Below, in pieces: positions 53,788 to 61,597 of a stretch of DNA of 64,000 nucleotides. The notes below the pieces were generated by a model. It worked only from the letters and a program-made list of their open reading frames with translations. It was not told the origin of the DNA and did not search any database. A program made the translations under genes and the position numbers. How positions within the stretch are numbered: the stretch's first letter is position 1; every line of letters begins with the position of its first letter. The stretch is from Candidatus Thorarchaeota archaeon (GTDB lineage Archaea > Asgardarchaeota > Thorarchaeia > Thorarchaeales > Thorarchaeaceae), in contig JACAEL010000038.1 in the NCBI GenBank assembly GCA_013388835.1, positions 64,171 through 128,170 on the forward strand, given 5' to 3'.

Positions 53788-54144
53788 GTGTTCATAATGT
53801 GTGTGTGCACAGGCAAGTGTCCCGGCTTCGAGAAGATGGACATCTGGGACTTTGTGAACGTTGTGAGAATGACACTTCCCGTGCAGTACGGTGTCATTCA
53901 CCCACAGCTGTGCGAAGCAGATGGGGATCGCTATCTTGAACTCACCCTCAAGCCAGGCACACGCGTCTTCATTGGTGGTTGTGCCCCTGCGATGCAGTAC
54001 AAGCTGTTTCGCGACGCATTCGCACGAGTGGGCATGGATGCGAAGACCGATCTGGTTCCCATTGATATTCGGGACATGACGACCGAGCAGGCCGTTGAGA
54101 AGGTCAGGCAGGAGCTGAAGAAACATGGATACGACGCAGAGTGA
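53788..54144 (+). CDS. HdrA-like small redox protein
   Basis: 118 residues resembling the N-terminal part of heterodisulfide reductase subunit A: CVCTGKCPGFE near residue 5-15, then RVFIGGCAPAMQYKLFRDAF near 59-78 and DLVPIDIRDMTTEQA near 89. Full HdrA carries FAD and several clusters; here only this Cys-containing Rossmann-like piece exists, so it may present a cluster or thiol to the next-encoded ferredoxin. GTG 53788 is listed. However, GGAGGTGA (53759-53766) is placed for an in-frame ATA at 53773, which would add KP before VFIM as in HdrA. The ferredoxin gene overlaps its end by 20 bases. Confidence 0.7.
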   Translation: MFIMCVCTGKCPGFEKMDIWDFVNVVRMTLPVQYGVIHPQLCEADGDRYLELTLKPGTRVFIGGCAPAMQYKLFRDAFARVGMDAKTDLVPIDIRDMTTEQAVEKVRQELKKHGYDAE

Positions 54145-54442
54145 CTCCGGTCCGGAACCGACGTTCATGGGCGTGCCCAGGGAAAAGATACCGTGGTGGC
54201 CCCGTATCGACCAAGACAAGTGCGACGGATGTGCCGGCGAGTATGACTGTTTCAAGTTCTGCCCGCATCGTGTCTATAGGAAGAGGACAGACCCACCCAA
54301 GATAGAAGTGGAGAACAGATACAACTGCGTCGTCTTCTGCCAGGCATGCAGGAAGATGTGCCCCAGAGATGCAATATCCTTTCCCGACAAGGCAGAGATT
54401 CTACAAGTCATCAAGGCGGCCCGGACCGCTTCTGGAGTGTGA
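54125..54442 (+). CDS. double 4Fe-4S ferredoxin
   Basis: 105 residues with two cluster motifs: C-x2-C-x5-C-x3-CP (KCDGCAGEYDCFKFCPH, near 32-48) and C-x3-C-x2-C-x3-CP (CVVFCQACRKMCPRD, near 69-83). The aberrant x5 and x3 spacings are like those of HdrA/aldehyde-reductase-linked ferredoxins. It overlaps the HdrA-like gene and precedes the DGC-GcvH gene by 5 bases, so it is the likely electron donor of the module. ATG 54125 is listed; ATG 54167 (MGVPRE) is possible. Confidence 0.85.
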   Translation: MDTTQSDSGPEPTFMGVPREKIPWWPRIDQDKCDGCAGEYDCFKFCPHRVYRKRTDPPKIEVENRYNCVVFCQACRKMCPRDAISFPDKAEILQVIKAARTASGV

Positions 54443-54447
54443 ACGGG

Positions 54448-55299
54448 ATGGGAAAGACATACATACTTCCATGTGCTGGTTATGACCGTCCGGGCGGGAA
54501 AGTGACACGAGATGTAGCAGAGCTACTCCTGAAGTCGAAACACCCTCATGTCGTGGGGAGTGTTGCTGCACTGGTCAACGAGAGGCCGGGGGAGGTCAAG
54601 GACTTCTCGTCATCAAGTGTGATCTGCCTTGATGGGTGCAGCATGAGATGTGCCTCAAAGATAGCGGAGGCTAGGGGTGCTCGAGCAATACAGTCCATTG
54701 AGGTGTCAGAGGTTGCTGCTCCTGACGAGGACGACAATCGAAGGGCACAGAGGGTGTTGGAAATGCTGGAGACACTCCTGGAAGGACTCATGAGCGAGTC
54801 GAAGCACTCGGTGTCTTTAGGGGCCGTCGCAGACAGAGAGGAGTTCCTGACAGAAAAGGTGGACAAGTTCACGCTGAGAGTGAAGAGCGGACTCTACTAC
54901 AGCGACAATGACTTCTGGGTAGCAGTAGAGAATGGAAGAGTAAGGGTTGGGGCCTCAGACCTGCTCCAGCAGTCAGTCTCAGACATCTACTATGTCGAAC
55001 TCGCGGAGTTGGGACACAGGTTCACGCTGGGCGATGACATCGGAAGACTTGAGTCCACAAAGACGATGATTGAGATAATCGCACCTATCTCAGGAGAGAT
55101 CATCGAGAGGAATGACCAGCTTGAGTCCAGTCCAGAACTAATCAATGAGTCACCCTATGACAAGGGCTGGCTCTACATACTGAGACCTGAGGACATGAGC
55201 GAACTCGAACTCCTGAAGGATGCACACGAATACATCCAGCACGCCTCACAGAAGGCCAAGCATGAACTAGGAAAAAGGGAGACAGGACAGTCAAGATGA
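54448..55299 (+). CDS. DGC zinc-binding domain fused to GcvH-like lipoyl domain
   Basis: 283 residues. Residues 1-90 are a DGC-type putative metal-binding domain (ILPCAGYDRPGGKVTRDVA; then ICLDGCSMRCASK with Cys60, Cys64, Cys68). Residues 130-250 are a glycine-cleavage-H-like domain (FTLRVKSGLYYSDNDFWV; GRLESTKTMIEIIAPISGEI), with Lys205 in the position of the lipoyl-lysine and the usual closing pattern SPYDKGWLYIL. The fusion is not one I know. A dithiol lipoyl arm next to Cys-rich domains in an arsenic operon suggests handling of thiol-bound arsenic or electrons. ATG 54448 was chosen because it follows the ferredoxin stop; the open frame upstream is shadow. Confidence 0.85.
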   Translation: MGKTYILPCAGYDRPGGKVTRDVAELLLKSKHPHVVGSVAALVNERPGEVKDFSSSSVICLDGCSMRCASKIAEARGARAIQSIEVSEVAAPDEDDNRRAQRVLEMLETLLEGLMSESKHSVSLGAVADREEFLTEKVDKFTLRVKSGLYYSDNDFWVAVENGRVRVGASDLLQQSVSDIYYVELAELGHRFTLGDDIGRLESTKTMIEIIAPISGEIIERNDQLESSPELINESPYDKGWLYILRPEDMSELELLKDAHEYIQHASQKAKHELGKRETGQSR

Positions 55300-55688
55300 A
55301 CACCAAGAAGAAGATAATAGTGCCCTGTAGCGGAATCGGCAAGGGCTTCGGCAGTGTAACCCGCGAAGCGACCGCACTCATTACAGATAGACTTCACCCA
55401 GACCGGTACCGCACCGTCTGCCTACCACTCTTCGTGATTGGAGACGAGGAGGCCGTCCGACTTGTCAGGGAGTCAGAGGTCGTCACGATAGACGGATGTC
55501 CAAAGAGGTGTGCAACTGTGGGTGTTAGGGAAGCCGGGGGTGCGCCAGTCATGGAGATAATGGTGCCCAAGGTGTTGGCAGAGAACCCCACACACAAACC
55601 CGGTAGCGTGCTTGATATCGGGGAAGGTGGAAGACTTCTTGCCAATGATATTGCCGGGAGGATCCTGCAACTGGAGGAGAAAGAGTGA
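55296..55688 (+). CDS. DGC-domain putative zinc-binding protein (second copy)
   Basis: 130 residues, with the same layout as the N-terminal domain of the previous protein: IIVPCSGIGKGFGSVTREATALI (Cys near 11) and VVTIDGCPKRCATVG (Cys68, Cys72). The region between (LPLFVIGDEEAVRLVRES) resembles that of the third copy. Start overlaps the previous stop (ATGA), and the stop overlaps the next gene. The family is described as putative zinc-binding; the ligand here could be arsenic(III) or an Fe-S cluster. Confidence 0.8.
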   Translation: MNTKKKIIVPCSGIGKGFGSVTREATALITDRLHPDRYRTVCLPLFVIGDEEAVRLVRESEVVTIDGCPKRCATVGVREAGGAPVMEIMVPKVLAENPTHKPGSVLDIGEGGRLLANDIAGRILQLEEKE

Positions 55689-56092
55689 TGACATTTAAGC
55701 CCAAGGTCGGAATCATCGCATGTAGTGGAGAAGACTGCCCCGGAGGGGTTGTGTCTCGTCAGGCTGCGCTGCAAGTCCTTCACAAACTGAGACCAAACGA
55801 GACCGTTACCATATGTCTGCCCCTCTTCCTTGCCGGCAATGAGGACGAGAGGGAATTTGCGCGAGTGTTTCCCACCATAACGATTGACGGCTGCAGCAAG
55901 ATGTGCGCAGCCATAGCAACAGCAAAGTACAGCAGCGAGCCAGCTGTGAAACTGAATGTCGAGGACCACATGAAAGACCCCTGTTCTTCGCGTTCAGACG
56001 CAGACGCTACCAACCAAACCGAGGAGATAGTGACTCGAATCGCAGAGGAGACAGCTTCTGCGGTAGACAGGCTCAGACAAGGCAAGAGATGA
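55688..56092 (+). CDS. DGC-domain putative zinc-binding protein (third copy)
   Basis: 134 residues: VGIIACSGEDCPGGVVSRQAAL (Cys13 and Cys18), ICLPLFLAGNEDEREFARVF, TITIDGCSKMCAAIATAKY (Cys near 67 and 71), then a polar tail and a closing helix. It is clearly a paralogue of the two preceding DGC domains. Start ATG 55688 overlaps the stop of the second copy (GTGATG); a GTG one codon earlier is also possible. It precedes the thioredoxin-like gene by 6 bases. Confidence 0.8.
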   Translation: MTFKPKVGIIACSGEDCPGGVVSRQAALQVLHKLRPNETVTICLPLFLAGNEDEREFARVFPTITIDGCSKMCAAIATAKYSSEPAVKLNVEDHMKDPCSSRSDADATNQTEEIVTRIAEETASAVDRLRQGKR

Positions 56093-56098
56093 TCTGAT

Positions 56099-56371
56099 AT
56101 GGATAAGAAGGTGAAAGTGACAGTGTTTCTTCCCGTTGGAGTATGCGGCTGCAGCCAGACCGGCTTTCTCCAGCGTGTCTACATGGCTGTGCAAAAGCAC
56201 TCTGACATCGTTGAATACGACGAGGCCTCTGCCGACAGCGAAGCCGCCAAGAAAGCAGGAGTGTCGTATCGCGGTGTGCTTGTAGGAAGCCGCCTGTTGC
56301 AGGCGAACCCGACAGTTCAGATGATTGAAGAGGCCATACTGGCAGAAGCAGAACAAATGAGAAAGAGATAG
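56099..56371 (+). CDS. small CxC thioredoxin-fold-like protein
   Basis: A 90-residue beta-alpha-beta-alpha protein: VTVFLPVGVCGCSQTGFLQRV (Cys16, Cys18), helix, DIVEYDEASADSEAAKKAGV, YRGVLVGSRLL and a final helix. The order matches small thioredoxin/glutaredoxin-like folds, but with CxC rather than CxxC. It might reduce the DGC proteins or bind As(III). Two bases before arsR. Confidence 0.65.
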   Translation: MDKKVKVTVFLPVGVCGCSQTGFLQRVYMAVQKHSDIVEYDEASADSEAAKKAGVSYRGVLVGSRLLQANPTVQMIEEAILAEAEQMRKR

Positions 56372-56372
56372 T

Positions 56373-56669
56373 ATGTCAGCAGAACGGACATCCAAGTGGA
56401 TGGCGGAATTCCATGCAGCATTAGCCAATCCAGTCCGCCTCCAGATTATCGACTATCTCATGGATGGAGAGCGCTGTCAGTGTGACATACTTCCAAAGAT
56501 CAACATGTCTCAGTCGGTGGTCTCGTCGTATCTGACCCGGCTCGTCAAGGCCGGAGTCCTCAGTGTTCGCCGTGACGGGACACGGAAACTCTACAGCATC
56601 AAGAGTCCAGAGGTAAGGGCACTCCTCCAGCAGTCTCGCGCCCTTGCAGAGGTAGAGAATACTCCATAG
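56373..56669 (+). CDS. arsR: ArsR-family repressor
   Basis: A 98-residue winged-helix repressor. Metal-sensing CxC in the alpha-3 helix, GERCQCDIL (Cys35, Cys37), recognition helix NMSQSVVSSYLTRLVKAGVL, and wing VRRDGTRKLYSI. As(III) or Sb(III) binding would release it from DNA. It lies last in the operon it probably controls, 1 base after the CxC protein. This assignment ties the run of redox genes to metalloid stress. Confidence 0.92.
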   Translation: MSAERTSKWMAEFHAALANPVRLQIIDYLMDGERCQCDILPKINMSQSVVSSYLTRLVKAGVLSVRRDGTRKLYSIKSPEVRALLQQSRALAEVENTP

Positions 56670-56751
56670 AGTGCAGTCAGTTCGGACCAGCAGGACATCC
56701 AAACGACCGCCCAGGAGATTGCGACCATACTCTAGCATCTTGAACGCAAGG

Positions 56752-56979
56752 ATGCCAAGTGGCAACAGGGGCCGAGTGTCAGTAGCAACTCATCAGACAA
56801 GGACGTGCGACCACAAGGTCTACGTCACGGGAGCATTTCATGCGGGCAAGACGACACTAGTACATGCACTAGACCCGGATGCAATCTCAGTCGAGCGAGA
56901 CCTGCGTGAGGAATGCCGAAGTCAAGGACCGCCAGACTTGTCCAGTATGCCGCCCGCCGATTACGCATCAGAGGCGTAA
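56752..56979 (+). pseudogene. truncated small-GTPase (G-domain start only)
   Basis: A short open frame encodes the beginning of an archaeal COG2229-like GTPase: DHKVYVTGAFHAGKTTLVHAL with a full P-loop, then DPDAISVERDLREEC as switch I. It ends within 25 residues in unrelated sequence; no frame continues the G domain. The window thus holds a 3'-truncated remnant. It follows arsR by 80 bases. An intact copy elsewhere in the genome would be expected. Confidence 0.6.
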
Positions 56980-57046
56980 TGGAGGAAGGGAACGGATTAG
57001 GTGACGCGCTAGTGCACGACTCAGTAGACCGCTCATCTCTACGCTC

Positions 57047-58831
57047 CTAGGGCCTCTTGAACACCAGCAAGACAGACAGCCCCTGAGTGTGATCTCCCTC
57101 GATTCGGTCTTCAAGCATGAGTGTGGCATCGTACTTGGCTGCTAAGGTGCGTACGATATGGAAACCAACGCCTCCAAAACGTCGCTCTGACAGAAGCAGT
57201 CGTTCCTTCTGCGCGTCGTCCAACCCGGGACCATTGTCCGACACTCGCAGCTCGAACTCGGTCCTTGTCTTCTTCCCACGGACCCATACCATCTTGTCCT
57301 TCCGGGGATTGTGCCGGACCGCATTCTCAAGGATGTTCCACACGAGCTGGCTCATGGCCCCGTCACCAAGGACCTCGATGTGCTCCGGAACAGTAGCGAG
57401 CTTCGGCCTGACGCCATATGCAGCTTCAATGGCCTTCACCTGTGCAGCGATGATAACCCCGAGGTCCGTGGGCTTCAGAGGTTCGTTCCTTGCTTCCTCG
57501 ACGCTTCTTATCTTCCGGATGAGCTCCAAGCACCTCTGACTTCCGTCACGTATGTACTGCATGGATGACTCAATCACGTCGTAGGGGGAGTCCGGGCTAC
57601 ACAGGTCCACACCGCCCAGAATCAGCTGAAGCTGGTTGCCCACGTCATGCAACAGAAGGTCAAGCAGAAAGGTCGAGCGAGCCTCGGCCTGTTTGAGCCC
57701 CGAGATGTCCGAAAAGATCCCGAACGATCCGATGTATCGACCGTCCATGTCAAGCATCGGAGACGCACTGATAAGGACTGGCACCAGACTGCCATTGCGA
57801 TGGATGAGCGAGGTCTCGTATCGCTCCGTGATTCCTGCGCGCCTGGCCGCTGCCTTCTGTGCTGCTACACTGTCCGTAAAACCATAGATTATGTCCGAGT
57901 TTCTCACACCCACGAGTTCCATCGCAGATGAATACCCTACCATCTTGGCTAGTGCATCGTTCGCGTAGATTATGATTCCGTCCTCATTGTCTGCAGCCAG
58001 ACCGTCCACCATGGTCTCAACGAGGGAGCGGTACCTGTGTTCACTTGCTTTCAAAGCCCGTTCCCTTGCCAGCTCCGCTGTTATGTCGTGCAGGTGGGCA
58101 ACAGTCTTAATCGCTCCACCCCGAGTCATGGTGACCACGCTCGCTATTCGCACGTCCACGGTGTGGCCGTCCTTGTGAAGAATCTTGAACTCGTATACAG
58201 ACGGCACCTTCTCGCCGCGTTGTCGTCGGATGTATCTGTCTTGGACAAGCTCGATACTGTCTGGATGAAGGAACTCACGGAAGTCGTGGTGGAGCACCTC
58301 ATTCCTTGTGCGGCCAAGCATCTCACATAGCCGGTCATTGATGTAGTCGAACCTGAAGTCAGTGCCTACAACCAGAATCCCCACGGGAGAGTGCTCAACG
58401 GCGAACTGCAGCAAATCCCTCTGTTCCAGCGCTTTCTCCTCGACAAGCTGTCGTCTGCGCAGGTCGAGAAGGTAGACGACATAGCCGCAGACTGCTCCTT
58501 GCTCATGAGTGAGGGCTGCATACGCTTCCACTGGCACCTCGATTCCATCCCGGCGCACTATCCTGATTGACACCGACGTGGAGCTCTGTGCGGTCCTAAG
58601 CATCTCGAGACCTCGACGTACAAGCGTACGAAAGTCCTCAGCTACAAGGTCGTCTATGGACACACCCTTCTTGAGTAGTGAAGGATTGCTGCCGAGAATG
58701 GCATGGCCCGCCTGGTTCAAGTACACAACGCGTAGATTCAAGTCAAACTCGCAGACCGGGATGTGCATAGTGTCAGCGACGGCGCGTATCAGTCTCCTCT
58801 CTAGGAGAGGAAGCCCATCGTCGTTCGTCAT
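57047..58831 (-). CDS. PAS-domain sensor histidine kinase
   Basis: 594 residues, cytoplasmic (no membrane segments). Three PAS domains at about 14-125, 138-258 and 265-382 (FGIFSDISGLKQ closes the third). The phospho-acceptor is His395 in LLLHDVGNQLQLILGG, followed by an N-box (WNILENAVRHNP), G1 (VSDNGPGLDD) and G2 (FGGVGFHIVRTLA). The ATP-binding domain is complete. No receiver is fused or adjacent; the lone receiver at 0.2 kb is too far away to be linked. Start ATG 58831; the open frame extends 87 codons upstream without coding character. Confidence 0.9.
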   Translation of the reverse strand: MTNDDGLPLLERRLIRAVADTMHIPVCEFDLNLRVVYLNQAGHAILGSNPSLLKKGVSIDDLVAEDFRTLVRRGLEMLRTAQSSTSVSIRIVRRDGIEVPVEAYAALTHEQGAVCGYVVYLLDLRRRQLVEEKALEQRDLLQFAVEHSPVGILVVGTDFRFDYINDRLCEMLGRTRNEVLHHDFREFLHPDSIELVQDRYIRRQRGEKVPSVYEFKILHKDGHTVDVRIASVVTMTRGGAIKTVAHLHDITAELARERALKASEHRYRSLVETMVDGLAADNEDGIIIYANDALAKMVGYSSAMELVGVRNSDIIYGFTDSVAAQKAAARRAGITERYETSLIHRNGSLVPVLISASPMLDMDGRYIGSFGIFSDISGLKQAEARSTFLLDLLLHDVGNQLQLILGGVDLCSPDSPYDVIESSMQYIRDGSQRCLELIRKIRSVEEARNEPLKPTDLGVIIAAQVKAIEAAYGVRPKLATVPEHIEVLGDGAMSQLVWNILENAVRHNPRKDKMVWVRGKKTRTEFELRVSDNGPGLDDAQKERLLLSERRFGGVGFHIVRTLAAKYDATLMLEDRIEGDHTQGLSVLLVFKRP

Positions 58832-59088
58832 TGTGTTCGGCCTGCCAACTATGCTCTTGCTAGGTTTCGCATAGAAACCGAGGGTGAAGCAGAACTGTGT
58901 CAACAACCTAAATGTACTTTGGTTGGATGAAGCCAACACTGGAGCCCTCGAAACAAGAGTGGTACATCCATGAGTCCTACGCCACGGACAGAGACCCAGC
59001 TGGAGAGGCAGCCACGAGTGACACGGGACAACTGACTTGGTGGACCGGCGCCAAACGACTTGTACCATGCCGCTCCTCAGGCTCGCCC

Positions 59089-59500
59089 TCAACTCATCTT
59101 GCCGGGATGGAGCAGTGCGCCCACAATGAGGTTAGAAAAGAGGTAGGCAAGCAGGACGTACGACCACATGAGACCAGCGAGGATGTTCCATCCTATCAGG
59201 AACTCCTCCACTGGGCGTCCAATAACAAGTTCCGCCCCACTCGAAACACAACTCCAGAGTGAGCCAGAGCAAGCCGATATGGACAAGATCCATTAGACCG
59301 TACTCCTTCGCATATCGTAACGACATGTAAGCGAAAATGAAGATGTAGCCAATCCTAGTGCTCATCCCTGTCTGGTGAGCAACGAGCGCGCCCCAGACGG
59401 GCTCGTATACCAGATTCATCAGAACAAGGAGGTTGAACCCTGAAACCAGCGTTTCGACCAGTCAAACACGGGCAGCGGTGATCAAGAGATGTCGGTTCAT
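59089..59500 (-). pseudogene. broken small membrane protein gene
   Basis: Reassembled product: MNRHLLITAARV, an in-frame TGA (59462-59464), then VETLVSGFNLLVLMNLVYEPVWG, helices through LMDLVHIGLLWLTLELCFEWG, a one-base frame loss in the C-run 59235-59238, and then ELVIGRPVEEFLIGWNILAG plus a final hydrophobic segment to 59089. The start ATG 59500 has a good GGTGAG ribosome site. Roughly four membrane helices, about 137 residues. Two independent lesions suggest real decay; the TGA at an aromatic-looking position could instead be a sequencing error. The family is not known by name. Confidence 0.7.
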
Positions 59501-59712
59501 GGATTCTCACCCCATGCGCAGGCTTTGCCTTAACGAGTCTGGTTGTTCACGCTCCAGCTCCAGCAATGAACTGGTCACTTCTCTGTACTCATCATCCCGA
59601 CAAGACACGTCGCATCGCTCATCACCGCAGCTCTCGGGGCGGACACTCATCTAGAGTTGCGCGAACTTAACACTCCTGTCTATGAGACCTCATTGCATGG
59701 CACACATCGGTC

Positions 59713-61227
59713 TCATATCCGACTGGTTGGGCACTCGACATTGTCGAAGACGCGAGAGAACCGGGAGAGAGCATCATCAATGACCTCGTCCGTGTCGGCC
59801 ATACTGGTGTACATCCGTGAGCCAGCAAGTGTGATAATCCCCTCAGCTGTGTATGCCGCACCCATCTCCTCCATCGCGTGCTTCCTGGCTTTGATCTCTT
59901 TCAGCACCGACCGTATCTTCAGGTAGTTCAGCCTCACGAACATCGCCCCCACGGTTTCAAGATGGCATATTGCACCCTGGTTGTATGCGACATAGGGCAA
60001 CCCCCGGTCCTCAATCATGTCGCTGAGACCCCTTGTGAGACGGTCTCCCGCGCGTCCGGCTTTCTCGCAGGCCTTCGTCCGCTCAATCTCCTGAATGGTG
60101 AAGTAGCCGGCCGCAGAGCTGAGAGGATTGGCTGACAGTGTACCTCCGACGTAGGCCCTCTTCTTGCCGCTCTCGATTCCCGCTGCAAGATGTTCCATCA
60201 GGTCACGCCTGCCTCCCAGACCACCGGCTCCCGGATAGCCGCCCGCAACGACCTTTCCAAACACTGTGAGGTCTGGCCTGACACCATAGTATCCCTGGGC
60301 GCCGCTCAGTCCAATCCTTCCGAAGGTCACCACCTCGTCAAAGATGAGAAGAACATCGTACTGGTCGCACAGCTCGCGGACCTGTCTGTTATAGTCCCGG
60401 TCTACTGGACGGGTGCCAGACTCAGGACCGACGGGCTCAACAATCACTGCTGCCGTGCCCCCCTTGAGTCGGTTTCTTGACAGGTTCCTCTTGAGCGCGC
60501 CTATGCTGTTTGGATAGACTTCCTGAGTGTGCTTCCTGTAGCTCGATGGAATCCCATGTGCCTCAAAGCCTCGAGTACCGGGGATGTGGAGCCCATAGAC
60601 CATCTGGTCGCTCCACCCGTGATAGGCGCCGCCCATCTTGATTATCTTCTTCCGCTTCGAAGCCAGGCGAACCACGCGAGCAGCAGCCATCACGGACTCG
60701 GTCCCGCTCCCCAGCATCCGGAACATCTCGACCGAGGGCAAGTGCCTGTTGATCTCCTTCGCGAGCTTGAGCTCATACTCGGAGAAGAGGCCCGTCACTG
60801 GACCACACTCGCCTATCAGCTTGAGCACCTTTTCACGTACGGGCCCGTAGTTGTGACCGAGGATGACAGGACCGCCGGCCTGAAGGAAATCGATGTACCT
60901 GTTTCCGTCCACATCCCACAGGTAGGCCCCATCCGCTCTCTCAATGGCGATGGGGAAAGGAAGATTGAATGCCAGGTTGTGCTGGACGCCTCCGGGAATG
61001 AACTGGCGGGCCTGTGCGGCCAACTCCTTCGAACGCTTACAATGAGTCTCGAAGTAGTCCAGGTACTTCGCCATTGCATCGGGCCGGATACCGTGGATGC
61101 CGAGCTGCATCAGCCTGTCTATTCTGCGATAGACCTCTGCAGTGTCCGGATAGGTGATGATGCTCGCTTCACTCACGGCAATCACAGTGTCAATATGCGC
61201 AAGGACATGAAAAGACTTGTGGAGCAA
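59713..61227 (-). CDS. class III (GSA-type) aminotransferase
   Basis: A 504-residue PLP enzyme resembling glutamate-1-semialdehyde 2,1-aminomutase. FIPGGVQHNLAF near 78, YIDFLQAGGPVILGHNYGP near 112, SGTESVMAAARVVRLA near 172, LIFDEVVTFGRIG near 292 and the PLP lysine in FGKVVAGGYPGAGGLGG near 320. No heme genes are close, and the sequence is longer than HemL (about 430), with about 60 extra N-terminal residues. It may be a different aminotransferase acting on a semialdehyde or an amino sugar. The start is uncertain within the first 30 residues. Confidence 0.85.
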   Translation of the reverse strand: MLHKSFHVLAHIDTVIAVSEASIITYPDTAEVYRRIDRLMQLGIHGIRPDAMAKYLDYFETHCKRSKELAAQARQFIPGGVQHNLAFNLPFPIAIERADGAYLWDVDGNRYIDFLQAGGPVILGHNYGPVREKVLKLIGECGPVTGLFSEYELKLAKEINRHLPSVEMFRMLGSGTESVMAAARVVRLASKRKKIIKMGGAYHGWSDQMVYGLHIPGTRGFEAHGIPSSYRKHTQEVYPNSIGALKRNLSRNRLKGGTAAVIVEPVGPESGTRPVDRDYNRQVRELCDQYDVLLIFDEVVTFGRIGLSGAQGYYGVRPDLTVFGKVVAGGYPGAGGLGGRRDLMEHLAAGIESGKKRAYVGGTLSANPLSSAAGYFTIQEIERTKACEKAGRAGDRLTRGLSDMIEDRGLPYVAYNQGAICHLETVGAMFVRLNYLKIRSVLKEIKARKHAMEEMGAAYTAEGIITLAGSRMYTSMADTDEVIDDALSRFSRVFDNVECPTSRI

Positions 61228-61597
61228 AGACTAGACACGTAGTGCCGCCTTCATGGACAAGAACTACTCTTGTCTGCGAATGCCTTTTCATCTGGAACAT
61301 ACAGACGAACACTCGAGAGGAAGGTCAAGAGTCCGCGCAGATTCCTCTCTCTGCTGTCACACCGCTCGAACGCAGACTTGGGGTCATGGACTGCGTACTG
61401 GTCCCGGCCATGAGGTGAGGAATCCGAACACCCAGTCTGACAGAGACCATCGTTCAGACGCGGGTGGGAGAAGACCGGTGCTTGCGGGAACGATATCACG
61501 GTACAGGAGGGACCACGATGAAGGAGATGGAGACCGCAGAGGAGTACAACAGTGCTGGGGGAGTTCAAAAGGGAGAGAGACCACTCGACTACTGGCT
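61228..61597. other. intergenic interval
   Basis: About 370 bases between the divergent aminotransferase and BRCT-LRR genes. The plus-strand frame of the BRCT-LRR gene is open through it, but its residues are His/Arg-rich and not protein-like. No TATA box or hairpin stands out. Confidence 0.35.

Noticed and set aside
60529-61242. 237-codon plus-strand frame opposite the aminotransferase gene
   Set aside because: His/Leu-rich shadow of a well-supported PLP enzyme.
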